Below are positions 10,501 to 17,897 of a stretch of DNA of 38,465 bases, piece by piece. Position numbers and translations under genes: made by a program. Source of the stretch: an uncultured Flavihumibacter sp. (GTDB taxonomy: Bacteria; Bacteroidota; Bacteroidia; Chitinophagales; Chitinophagaceae); contig CAMLRX010000037.1 in the NCBI GenBank assembly GCA_946482545.1, forward strand, positions 1-38,465. Direction: 5' to 3'. Each line of letters begins with the position of its first letter. The first letter of the stretch is position 1. Below the pieces are notes generated by a model. It saw nothing but the letters and a program-made list of their open reading frames with translations. It searched no databases and was not told the DNA's origin.

Positions 10501-11179
10501 CTGTAAGTGGAAAAAGATGGTCTTTGAAAGAGAATCTCCCCCCATGAACACCATAAGTTTCAAACGGATGGTGGGAAGCCAGCAGCACCACTTTGTGGCG
10601 GTTTTTATACAACAGAGCCTGGAGCCTTTCGGCCACATCGGCACGCGTCTGGCAGGCGCATTCCGCACCGGGATTGTTTTTGGGATATGGGAACAACCAC
10701 CATTCGCTGTCGAAAGCGATGATGGACAAACTATCGGACACTTCAATTTCAACGGGATCGGGACAACCATCTGCCGGAACGAGTTTCAGCAACGGATCGT
10801 TTTGTGCTTCCAGGAACTGTCCTTGCAATTTTATCTTCGCGAGCCCGTCGGGCCCCATTCTGTCCCAATCGTGGTTCCCGGGAATAAAATAAACGGGTGC
10901 CCCCTTGGCGCGCATGGGTTCATATTGTGAACGGAGTATTTCCGGCCCCCAGGTGGAATCGCCTTCACCAGGCAGGTTCATGCCACGGGGATAAACATTA
11001 TCGCCCAGGAACAATACCGTGGTGCGTCCCGGCAGTATCTGTCCCGCCGCAAGGCGCATCAGTTGCTGCTGTTTTTCATCTTTTAATCCTGCATCGCCTA
11101 TCAGGATCACCCTTGCCGTTTGGGCATAACTTCCTGCGGCCAGCAGCAGGTATACCAATAAATGTAGTGCTGTTTTCAT
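7583..11179 (-). CDS. ACP5-like metallophosphatase / kinase-like domain / Omp85-type barrel fusion
   Basis: A 1198-residue exported protein with a signal peptide (1-19). Residues 23-300 are a purple-acid-phosphatase-like domain of the ACP5 type: metal ligands D29 (GDAG), D60 and Y63 (GDNVYPRG), N102 (GNHD), H203 (SHHPF), H284 and H286 (GHDHG). Residues about 430-720 match no named family I can state, but WVLRSV (445-450), DWDRHEDQWRW (569-579) and PRDRDQVF (594-601) are arranged like the N-lobe, catalytic loop and metal site of HipA/FAM20C-like kinases. That reading is inference. Residues about 845-1198 are beta strands with GYRQYRFAG, similar to the Omp85 LRGY motif, ending in SMGLRF. The protein should sit in the outer membrane with its soluble domains in the periplasm. 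It has a consensus Shine-Dalgarno. It lies between the PPK1 and GAF genes. Confidence 0.85.
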   Translation of the reverse strand: MKTALHLLVYLLLAAGSYAQTARVILIGDAGLKDEKQQQLMRLAAGQILPGRTTVLFLGDNVYPRGMNLPGEGDSTWGPEILRSQYEPMRAKGAPVYFIPGNHDWDRMGPDGLAKIKLQGQFLEAQNDPLLKLVPADGCPDPVEIEVSDSLSIIAFDSEWWLFPYPKNNPGAECACQTRADVAERLQALLYKNRHKVVLLASHHPFETYGVHGGRFSFKDHLFPLTAANKNLYIPLPLVGSLYPLLRTVFTNAEDKGHPLYRDMIRQLGKASEAHQNLVHVSGHDHGLQFIQKDILQVVSGSGAKNSAIYKGKGSLYATAQNGFVVADLMPGNQLLLNYFTVEEEMADNSYTYTKNYISVIEKELSAVQIYAKDSTTVAIRPAYDSVSRSHRRFFGENYRKEWATPTTIPVIRISSVMGGLKPTKRGGGMQTKSLRLEDAKGNEWVLRSVEKAPDVLLPEGLKETFASDWVEDAMSAQHPYSALVIPPLAKAAGVPHAEPIIGIVAPDTALGEHNVVFANRVCLLERREPIGSSDNTPKMMEKIRSDNDDTFDGEMWLRARLLDILVEDWDRHEDQWRWTDTKKGKNKFYLPVPRDRDQVFHKTEGWFPKLASRQWLVPTLQGFDEQINSARYSLFKTKFLDPYPATQLSDERWMQIVEEFVTAMTDEVLEASLRRLPAEQYALRHEELLRNLKGRRGEIVSAMQRFRKFISRKVDIAGSDKNELLSITENASGNLEITMRKINKDGELKDTLMHRTFSSKVTSELRFYLFDGHDSVHVSKNSGNTKLRFIGGKKKLPILFEGNARNAKVYARPGKLLAYGDTTGLRKKWGKDSLHTALVPVNLYNTWMPLITIGLNLDDGFILGGGFRYTGKSGFRKLPYTHIQEFMLAHSFSTSAYRMRYRGEWNQLVGKADLTLNAMIRAPDNTINFFGRGNETEYKKTGEHIRFHRTRFSVFQFDPGFQWRKQKGFSYFIGPTLQYYKFDGEDNDGRFIQQTDKIGSYDSVTVNKAKFHLGLTTGLELDKRNNVVLTNWGYRIALRLQAYKGMNGFSEDFAQLVPEISVYNNLNARSTIVMGNRIGGGVTFGKSAFYQSMFLGGQNNLLGYRQYRFAGDHNFYHNLELRIKLANVASYILPGQAGFVAFNDLGRVWQKNEVSHRWHHGFGGGLYFSPAQLAVFNLLVGKSKEGFYPYFSMGLRF

Positions 11180-11185
11180 ATATAT

Positions 11186-11191
11186 CCTCCT
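11186..11191 (-). promoter_or_regulatory. Consensus Shine-Dalgarno for the phosphatase-barrel gene
   Basis: On the minus strand AGGAGG lies six bases before the ATG at 11179. Most genes here have weak or no Shine-Dalgarno, as is usual in Bacteroidota, so a perfect one is unusual. It supports this start codon and suggests strong independent initiation inside the operon. Confidence 0.7.
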
Positions 11192-11237
11192 CCGCCCCGC
11201 AAGCGCGGCGCGACTTAAATAAATTCATCTGTTACCA

Positions 11238-12071
11238 CTACTGCTGTTTGTTCTTCCAGCGGAAAAGCAGCAGGTTGGCTACTGAAATATCATCGCCTTC
11301 ATTGGAAACGTACATGTCGCCCGAAGATGCGAACACCAGCCCTTCGGGCTGCCTGAAAACCGAGGGAGCGAGGCGGTAGGTTTCCTTTATCTGCCAGTTG
11401 GTATCGGCCACCACCAGCAATTTATTCGCCGAAGCCATAATGTACCAGTTGCCGTTCAGCGGATGCTTCGCCATCGCAGAAGGATGCAAAGAGAAATTCT
11501 TCTTTTTGTACTGCTCCGGTATCTGCGATTCCGCCAACTGGAATGAACTGGTTACAGACAGTTTCCCGGCCGTATCCGCCCGCAAAACATATCCTGTAAC
11601 GGCGGGTTGTTTTTTATTTACTTTACAGGTTTTACACAGTACATATATGTTGCCACCATCAATATCCATGGCTTCGTATTCTCCTTTGGGCAGTATATTT
11701 TCGTGCACCACGGGGTTCACAAAACCGGCGGAATCCACGTTCAGCGGAAAGTGGAGGAGTTGACCATTACTCTTCAACACCCACACCTTGTTGTCCGCGA
11801 TGGAAACATCTTCATAATCGCCACTTTTGGCGAAGTTCACCTTGTGCGGTTTTTTCATCCCGGGTTTAAAACGGAACAGTTTTCCTTTTTCATCCTGCAC
11901 GGCGTACATGCTATCTGTTCTGTCGCCGTTCAAAGCGATACCGGATATCTCGGTAAGGTCATCGGAGATAAAGAATTTTTCGGGAGCGGTAAAATCATAG
12001 CCTTCCGGGTTTTTGTGGTCGTTCACCATACCGCAGGACACGAAGAACAGCAACAGCAGCGCCAGTGCCAT
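11238..12071 (-). other. Lipoprotein segment inside the PPK1 fusion (possible separate start at 12071)
   Basis: ATG at 12069-12071 would give a 277-residue lipoprotein with lipobox VSC and a C-terminal SdiA-regulated-like domain. The sequence before the ATG is a weak GGGG-type ribosome site. If translation re-initiates here, a free lipoprotein is made as well as, or instead of, the fusion. If it does not, residues 655-665 would act as an internal membrane helix. Confidence 0.5.
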
Positions 12072-14030
12072 TTTCCCCAGGAGCCGGTCCCATATTGCGT
12101 ATTGTGAGCGCACGAGTTTACCGTTGGTAAGGGCGGGAAGCGGACGTGCCTTTACATTGTCGGCCATCTGCAACAGCATCATTTCCTGCAAGGTTGCTTT
12201 CGCTTCCGGATCATGGATGGGGAAACATACTTCTATTCTCCTGTGGAGGTTCCTGTTCATCCAGTCTGCGGAGCCAAGGTACACTTCAGTATTCCCGTTG
12301 TTGTGAAAACAGAATATCCGGCCATGCTCCAGGAAGCGGTCTACGATCCTGCGCACGGTAATGTTTTCGCTGAGTCCGGGTACACCGGGCACCAGGCAAC
12401 AAATGCCACGCACCAGCAACGTAATTTGTACGCCGGCCTGCGCGGCTTCATACAACAATGCGATCATCGACTTTTCTTCCAGGTTATTCATTTTGATGTG
12501 AATGGAAGCGGGAAGTCCTTGTTGCGCGTGTGTTATTTCGCGGCGTATAAGCGCGGTGAACTTTTCTTTCAGGTTGAACCGCGCCACCAGCAGGTGCTGG
12601 AACTGAAGATCGCCGGCTTCAGAAGGTTTCTTTCCAGATACCAGGAAATGAAAAAGGCGCTGCAATTCTTCCAGCATATCTTTACGCGCGGTGAGCAACA
12701 GGTGATCGGTATAAAAACGGGCGGTTGTTTCATTGAGGTTCCCCGTAGCAAGGAGCCCCAGCAACTGTTGCCCCTGTTCCGTTTGCCGTACCACCAATGC
12801 TATTTTGGCGTGTACTTTCAGCGAAGTGCGACTGTGCACCACTTTCACCCCGGCCTTCTTCATACGACGGGTCCAGCGGATGTTGTTGGCTTCATCGAAG
12901 CGGGCTTTCAATTCCACCATCACAAACACCTTTTTACCGTTCTTCGCAGCGGAAATAAGCGCCTGTGCTATTTTGGACTGATCGGCTACCCGGTAAAGCG
13001 TTACATACACTTCCTGCACCGAAGGATCAATAGCGGCTTCGTTGAAGAAGCGCAGCACATTATCGTAAGAATGAAAAGGCGGGTGGAGCAAAATATCACG
13101 TTTCCCCACTTCGTCCAGCAAACAGGCGACTTCTTCCAAACCATCACTCACTGGCGGCATAGGTTCGTATCGAAGATCTGGGTTGTGCACGGGTAGGGAA
13201 GCCAGGTCTTTCAGGTGGTGGTACCTTCCTCCTTTTACCAGGTTGGCGCCACTGAGTTGAAAGAACCGGATCAAAGTATCCAATTGCGCTGCCGGCATGG
13301 CCGGATCATACAATACGCGCGTCGCGAGTCCGAAATCGCGTTTCGATATTTCTTCTTCCATCCTATCCACCAGGTCGCCCTGGTAATCGTCTTTCAGGTT
13401 CAGTTCCGCGTCGCGGGTGATCTTGAAGCTGAACGCTTCGGCGGAGGCGGGGTCCTTTGTTATAGCCGGGAGGTGCATGCGCACCAGGTCGTCGAGGAAA
13501 AATATATAGGTGACCCCGTTTTCTTTTATGGTCCAGAAACGCGGCAACTGGTCGGAGGGCACATTATAGATCGTGTTCCCCGTGAGCAGGTACAGTTTAT
13601 TATTTTCGGGGAAGAACTCTGTTCCTTCCTGCATTACAACAGGTTGGAGGAAACCCAGTACCTGCGTGTAAAAATAATGTGCGGCCCTTTGCTTTACCGA
13701 TTCCGGTACGGGCTTATCGTACAGCAACACATAGCCTTCCATTTCCAGCACCGGCAATAATTTGCGCAAGATGTTGCCGAACACCTGCAATTGCGCGTCG
13801 ATCTTTTCCTTCACCAGCGGCAGCACATCTTCTTTTTCCGTTTCAATATGCTGAAGCGCGAGCAAAGCGGGTATTCTTACCCGGTAGAATTCATCCAGGT
13901 TGGAAGAATAGATGGAAAGAAACTGGAACCTTTCCATGAGCGGCACACCCGGCGCGTCCGCTTCTTCCAGCACCCTTTCATTAAAAGAGAGCCAACTTAA
14001 ATCCCTGTTGTAAAAAATCGGTTCCTGCAT
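11238..14030 (-). CDS. ppk1: Polyphosphate kinase 1 fused to an SdiA-regulated-type lipoprotein
   Basis: A 930-residue single frame. Residues 1-652 form a complete PPK1: N-terminal YNRDLSWLSFN, the catalytic histidine H407 in VHAKIALV, the second-site histidine H569 in FLEHGRIF, and the usual C-terminal end around RSQYAIWDRL. PPK1 reversibly makes polyphosphate from ATP through a phosphohistidine. At residue 654 a new methionine begins a typical lipoprotein signal (MALALLLLFFVSC, lipobox Cys 666). It is followed by about 260 residues resembling the SdiA-regulated (YjiK-like) beta-propeller family. The junction lies exactly where one protein should stop and the next should start, so this looks like two genes joined by loss of a stop codon. 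An assembly error is possible. The gene starts 19 bases after the HD gene. Confidence 0.9.
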   Translation of the reverse strand: MQEPIFYNRDLSWLSFNERVLEEADAPGVPLMERFQFLSIYSSNLDEFYRVRIPALLALQHIETEKEDVLPLVKEKIDAQLQVFGNILRKLLPVLEMEGYVLLYDKPVPESVKQRAAHYFYTQVLGFLQPVVMQEGTEFFPENNKLYLLTGNTIYNVPSDQLPRFWTIKENGVTYIFFLDDLVRMHLPAITKDPASAEAFSFKITRDAELNLKDDYQGDLVDRMEEEISKRDFGLATRVLYDPAMPAAQLDTLIRFFQLSGANLVKGGRYHHLKDLASLPVHNPDLRYEPMPPVSDGLEEVACLLDEVGKRDILLHPPFHSYDNVLRFFNEAAIDPSVQEVYVTLYRVADQSKIAQALISAAKNGKKVFVMVELKARFDEANNIRWTRRMKKAGVKVVHSRTSLKVHAKIALVVRQTEQGQQLLGLLATGNLNETTARFYTDHLLLTARKDMLEELQRLFHFLVSGKKPSEAGDLQFQHLLVARFNLKEKFTALIRREITHAQQGLPASIHIKMNNLEEKSMIALLYEAAQAGVQITLLVRGICCLVPGVPGLSENITVRRIVDRFLEHGRIFCFHNNGNTEVYLGSADWMNRNLHRRIEVCFPIHDPEAKATLQEMMLLQMADNVKARPLPALTNGKLVRSQYAIWDRLLGKMALALLLLFFVSCGMVNDHKNPEGYDFTAPEKFFISDDLTEISGIALNGDRTDSMYAVQDEKGKLFRFKPGMKKPHKVNFAKSGDYEDVSIADNKVWVLKSNGQLLHFPLNVDSAGFVNPVVHENILPKGEYEAMDIDGGNIYVLCKTCKVNKKQPAVTGYVLRADTAGKLSVTSSFQLAESQIPEQYKKKNFSLHPSAMAKHPLNGNWYIMASANKLLVVADTNWQIKETYRLAPSVFRQPEGLVFASSGDMYVSNEGDDISVANLLLFRWKNKQQ

Positions 14031-14049
14031 TGTAATTATTTGCCATTGA

Positions 14050-15282
14050 TCAACGTGCCACCAGTACCGAAGCCACTACAAAGGCCAGTACCGATACCAC
14101 GATCCCGAACATGAACACATTATAGCCTACCCTTAATAACTTATACTTTCTGCCTAACACAACACCCTGCGAATAAATATCCCGGATCAGACTGCCATAA
14201 AGAAAGGCGCGATCGCCCATCACCGCTTCCATACCCTGGGCATATTCCTGTAAACTCATCTGGTAAAAATTCCCGAAGAACAGTAGGTTCACTCTTCTTT
14301 CCTTAATATCTTCTTCCGTAAAAGTTCCCGGTGGAATGGTGGGCCTGGTGGCCAGGATACTGAACACCATGGTAACCACGCACACGAACAGCAGCAGGAT
14401 CGCGGGAATGGTGAGGTGCGGGTATTCCTCCAGTTTGCGCAGCAATACCGACAACAACACAGATATAATGATAGAAGTTGTCGTGATCATGATGTGCGCC
14501 TTGTTATCGGCCATATCGCTCAGGCGCTGATGGTTGTTGGAACTGATGCGGAACATGGTTTCAATGCCGCGGTCGGGGCGGTCCGATTTGTCTTTTTTCC
14601 CTTCGCCTTTCCCCTCTTTTGGCAGGACCATACCAGGGGGAAGCGGTACAGGTATATCTTCCATGGTGGGAATCGCTTCCCCTTTGGCAGCTTCCGCTTT
14701 CGCGATCAGTTTCTTCAGGTTCGCCTGTTTTTTTTCCGCAAGATGCGTTCTGGCATAATCGGTATGGTACTGGTGCGTCTGGAACAATTTTATTGTTTTG
14801 TTCCGCCAGGCTTCTTTGTCGCAGTTTTTGGCGAAAAAGAACGTGCACTCTTTACGCATCAGCTTACTTTTCTCCGGGAATTCCTCCTTTCCCAGGTGGA
14901 ACAGGTCGGCATCACATACAATCTGTTCGAGCAGGTTAACCGGATTTTGCGGCATGCGGGTAGCGAGGATACAACCCTGTACGGCGGTAATATCTTCTTC
15001 CGGCGCGTTGTTCTCCTTTAAGAAATCCGCGGCCATTTCGGCCCCTCTGCGTTCATGGTCGGAAGGTTCCACGTAATAACCCAGGTCGTGGAACCAGGCG
15101 GCGGTATTCACCACGAACCTGTCGCGTTCACTTAATTTATAATGGTCCGCCATCAGCATTGCGGCGCTCACCACACCTTCCGTATGGGAGCGGTTGTGGT
15201 ATACGAGCCGTTCATCGCGGTGCGATTGGAAAAAAGCATCTACTTTTTCCAGTAACCTGCCTGTAAGGAATGAATAATCCAT
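14050..15282 (-). CDS. HD phosphohydrolase fused to Pycsar-effector-type membrane domain
   Basis: A 410-residue protein. Residues about 20-180 are an HD domain with ligands H33, H65-D66 (WFHDLGY) and D124 (CDADLFHLG), which predicts a metal-dependent nucleotide phosphohydrolase. After a charged, proline-rich linker (200-238), residues about 240-410 match the Pycsar effector domain (DUF5706 type). It opens with NNHQRLSDMADNKAHIM, followed by helices at 264-282, 292-311 and 386-407. In Pycsar defence such membrane domains respond to cCMP or cUMP, but no nucleotide cyclase is encoded here. The HD-fused form next to PPK1 is therefore more likely housekeeping signalling; both ideas are inference. 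It is the first gene of the minus-strand operon, 19 bases before PPK1. Confidence 0.88.
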   Translation of the reverse strand: MDYSFLTGRLLEKVDAFFQSHRDERLVYHNRSHTEGVVSAAMLMADHYKLSERDRFVVNTAAWFHDLGYYVEPSDHERRGAEMAADFLKENNAPEEDITAVQGCILATRMPQNPVNLLEQIVCDADLFHLGKEEFPEKSKLMRKECTFFFAKNCDKEAWRNKTIKLFQTHQYHTDYARTHLAEKKQANLKKLIAKAEAAKGEAIPTMEDIPVPLPPGMVLPKEGKGEGKKDKSDRPDRGIETMFRISSNNHQRLSDMADNKAHIMITTTSIIISVLLSVLLRKLEEYPHLTIPAILLLFVCVVTMVFSILATRPTIPPGTFTEEDIKERRVNLLFFGNFYQMSLQEYAQGMEAVMGDRAFLYGSLIRDIYSQGVVLGRKYKLLRVGYNVFMFGIVVSVLAFVVASVLVAR

Positions 15283-15306
15283 TGGTAATAATTAAATCTG
15301 CCCGCC

Positions 15307-15336
15307 CAAACTACTATAAAGTTGGCACCTGTTAAA
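15307..15336 (-). promoter_or_regulatory. Candidate promoter of the polyphosphate operon
   Basis: On the minus strand TTTA (15336-15333), 18 bases, then GTAGTTTG (15314-15307). The core TTTG of the Bacteroidota -7 element is kept, but its first two bases differ from TA. The distance to the ATG at 15282 implies a leader of about 15-20 bases. No other good candidate was found in this 219-base divergent gap. Confidence 0.4.
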
Positions 15337-15458
15337 ATATTCCGCACCCGATTGCAAGATGCCGTTAAAAAACCGGATCACCACTGTACAAATCTTATAA
15401 ACCGATGTAAAATTGAATGATTTCACGGAGAAAACATATACCCCCGGTTTTCGATAAG

Positions 15459-15488
15459 TTTCCGGCATACTTAACTGTCGTATATTTG
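15459..15488 (+). promoter_or_regulatory. Promoter of the PAS histidine kinase
   Basis: TTTC at 15459-15462, an 18-base spacer, and a perfect TATATTTG (TAnnTTTG) at 15481-15488. The start codon lies only 13 bases beyond the -7 box, so the leader must be very short. Confidence 0.55.
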
Positions 15489-15501
15489 AAAAAAGCTTTT
15501 C

Positions 15502-17886
15502 TTGGATCCCATCACCTCTTACCAACAGGCCAATATCAGTGAAGAAAGAATGCGGTTCGCCCTGAATGCCGCGGGCATTGGTTTATGGGACCTGGATCCG
15601 ATCAACAATGTAGTGGAATGGGACGAACGCTGCCGCCAACTCTATGGGTTTCCTCCTGACGAGGTGATTACGTATGAACAGGTTTTACAATACACCCATC
15701 CTGACGACCTGGAGCGGCTCGCGCAGGCCGTAACCGCCGTGCTCAAACCCGGTTCAACCGGCGATTTTGATATGGAATACCGCGCAATTGGTGCAAGCGA
15801 TGGTAAAACACGCTGGCTGCATACTACGGGTAAAGCCTATTTCAACCAGGAAGGGATCGCACACAGGTTCTCCGGCATCTCGAGGGATATCACGGAAGAA
15901 AAAAGAAAAGAAGAAGCGCTGCGGAACGTGGAAAAACGTTTCCAGACTGCATTCGACCACGCCGCCCTCGGCATTGTAGTCTCTGACATGGAAGGAAAGG
16001 TGATTATGGCCAACAAAGCCTTCGCGGATATGCTGGGCTACAGCCAGGAGGAATTGTACAACCAGAATTTTCTTGACATTACACATCCGGAAGATGTGAA
16101 CGTGAGCCAGGAGATGGTGGCGACACTGCTTTCAGGGCAGTCCGAATCCGATACATTATTCAAAAGATACATCGGCAAAAACGGCGATACAATCTGGACG
16201 AGCCTGTATACCACACTGGTGAAAGATGAAAAAGGCAACAACGATTGCTTTTTCTCCATCATCCAGGATATTACGGACGAGATCGCCTGGAAAGAAGAAC
16301 AGCAGCGCCTCCTGCTGCGCGTGGCACAAAGCGAGAGCAGGTTCAGGATGATGATAGAACAGGCGCCCGTGGCCATCGCGCTGCTCAAAACAGAACACCT
16401 CATTATTGAAGCGGCCAACGATGAGATGCTGAAGTTCTGGGGCAACAGAAAGGCGGAAGCCGTTATCGGGAAAACATTTATACATGCCCTTCCAGAACTG
16501 AAAGGACAAGGTTTTGATGATCTTTTGCGCAACGTTTACCATACCGGACAACCACATTACGGGTACGATACAGCCGCCTGGATCGTGCAGAACGACGCGC
16601 TGGAACTTCATTTCTTCAATTTTGTATTTGCCCCGGTAACCGAAGGCACCAACGAAACCTCCGGTATCATCCTGATTGCCACCGATACCACCGGACAGGT
16701 ACATGCCCGTAAAAAACTGGAGGAAAGTGAAAAAAGATTCCGCACCCTCGTGGAAGAAGCGCCGGTGGCCACCGCCGTGTACTGGGGAGAAGATATGGTG
16801 ATAGAAACCGCCAACGACGCGATGATCAGACTCTGGGGCAAAACCTGCGACGTGATCGGTAAAAAACTGGAAGACGCATTACCTGAACTCGAAGGACAAC
16901 CCTTCCTCGGATTATTAAAGAACGTTTACCATACAGGAGTCACCTATAAAACAGAGGACCAGTCCGCTGACCTCATCGTAGATGGTGAACTGAAAACCTT
17001 CTATTTCAACTTCACCTACAAACCACTTAAAAACAGCAAGGGCGAAGTGTACGCGATCCTGAACATGGCGGTGGACATCACCTCCAAAAAAATGGTGGAA
17101 CAGGATCTGGAAAGAAAAGTGCTGGAGCGCACCGAGCAATTGCACAATACCAATAAAAGCCTGGAGGAAGCCAACGCCCACCTACTGAAATCGAACCTGG
17201 AACTGGAGCAATATGCTTACGTGGTGTCCCACGATATGCAGGAACCGGCCCGGAAAATACTGACGTTCTCCGAAATGCTGGAAAGCACACTGGGCAATGA
17301 ACTGGCACCCCGCACCAAACTCTACCTGTCCAAAGTACAGGCCTCCGCAGCAAGGATGCTCACGCTGATCAAGGACCTGCTCAGTTTCTCCCATCTGGCC
17401 AATGCACAACGGAACTTCGTTCCTGTAAGCCTGAACCATCTCCTCGACCAGGTACTTATTGACCTGGAACTGCTGATAGAACAGAAAAACGCCGTGATCC
17501 AATGCGATGACCTCCCGGAAATAGAAGCCATCCCATTGCAGATCAGCCAACTCTTTTACAACCTGGTGAACAACGCGCTCAAATTCAGCAGAGAAGGCGT
17601 TCCACCCAAACTGACCATCCAATACAAACCTATAGAGAACGGGTTCATCGAACTGCACTTCTCGGATAACGGCATCGGTTTTGAAAAGGAATACGAAGAG
17701 AAAATATTCGCGCTGTTCCAGCGCCTGCACGACAGGAGCCGGTTTGAAGGCACCGGCATCGGGCTGGCACTCTGCCGGAAAGTAGTGGAGAACCATGGCG
17801 GTACCATCAACGCGAAATCTGTTTACGGACAGGGGGCAGATTTTATCGTGGTATTGCCCCTTCAGCAAACGCGTTCATCTTCCTAA
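15502..17886 (+). CDS. Sensor histidine kinase with four PAS domains
   Basis: A 794-residue cytosolic kinase with no membrane helix. There are four PAS domains, at about 15-130, 145-262, 275-395 and 410-535; the third and fourth are close relatives (both have EEAPVA or EQAPVA starts and LKNVYHTG or LRNVYHTG). A short coiled coil leads to the HisKA domain with phospho-acceptor H577 (VVSHDMQEPARK). The ATPase domain (about 680-790) has the N box NLVNNALKFS, the G1 box DNGIGF and the G2 box GTGIGLALC at about 750. No response regulator is nearby, so it is an orphan kinase with unknown signal. The TTG at 15502 is the first possible start; the next ATG (15550) would trim the first PAS domain. A secreted cyclophilin gene follows within 11 bases. 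Confidence 0.92.
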   Translation: MDPITSYQQANISEERMRFALNAAGIGLWDLDPINNVVEWDERCRQLYGFPPDEVITYEQVLQYTHPDDLERLAQAVTAVLKPGSTGDFDMEYRAIGASDGKTRWLHTTGKAYFNQEGIAHRFSGISRDITEEKRKEEALRNVEKRFQTAFDHAALGIVVSDMEGKVIMANKAFADMLGYSQEELYNQNFLDITHPEDVNVSQEMVATLLSGQSESDTLFKRYIGKNGDTIWTSLYTTLVKDEKGNNDCFFSIIQDITDEIAWKEEQQRLLLRVAQSESRFRMMIEQAPVAIALLKTEHLIIEAANDEMLKFWGNRKAEAVIGKTFIHALPELKGQGFDDLLRNVYHTGQPHYGYDTAAWIVQNDALELHFFNFVFAPVTEGTNETSGIILIATDTTGQVHARKKLEESEKRFRTLVEEAPVATAVYWGEDMVIETANDAMIRLWGKTCDVIGKKLEDALPELEGQPFLGLLKNVYHTGVTYKTEDQSADLIVDGELKTFYFNFTYKPLKNSKGEVYAILNMAVDITSKKMVEQDLERKVLERTEQLHNTNKSLEEANAHLLKSNLELEQYAYVVSHDMQEPARKILTFSEMLESTLGNELAPRTKLYLSKVQASAARMLTLIKDLLSFSHLANAQRNFVPVSLNHLLDQVLIDLELLIEQKNAVIQCDDLPEIEAIPLQISQLFYNLVNNALKFSREGVPPKLTIQYKPIENGFIELHFSDNGIGFEKEYEEKIFALFQRLHDRSRFEGTGIGLALCRKVVENHGGTINAKSVYGQGADFIVVLPLQQTRSSS

Positions 17887-17897
17887 ACAATATGCTC

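Noticed and set aside
9638..10930. Long open frame of 430 codons on the plus strand
   Set aside because: It is antisense to the phosphatase-barrel gene, whose protein has clear catalytic motifs; the antisense product has no recognisable domain.
12213..13196. 327-codon open frame on the plus strand
   Set aside because: Antisense shadow of PPK1, which has its catalytic histidines on the minus strand.
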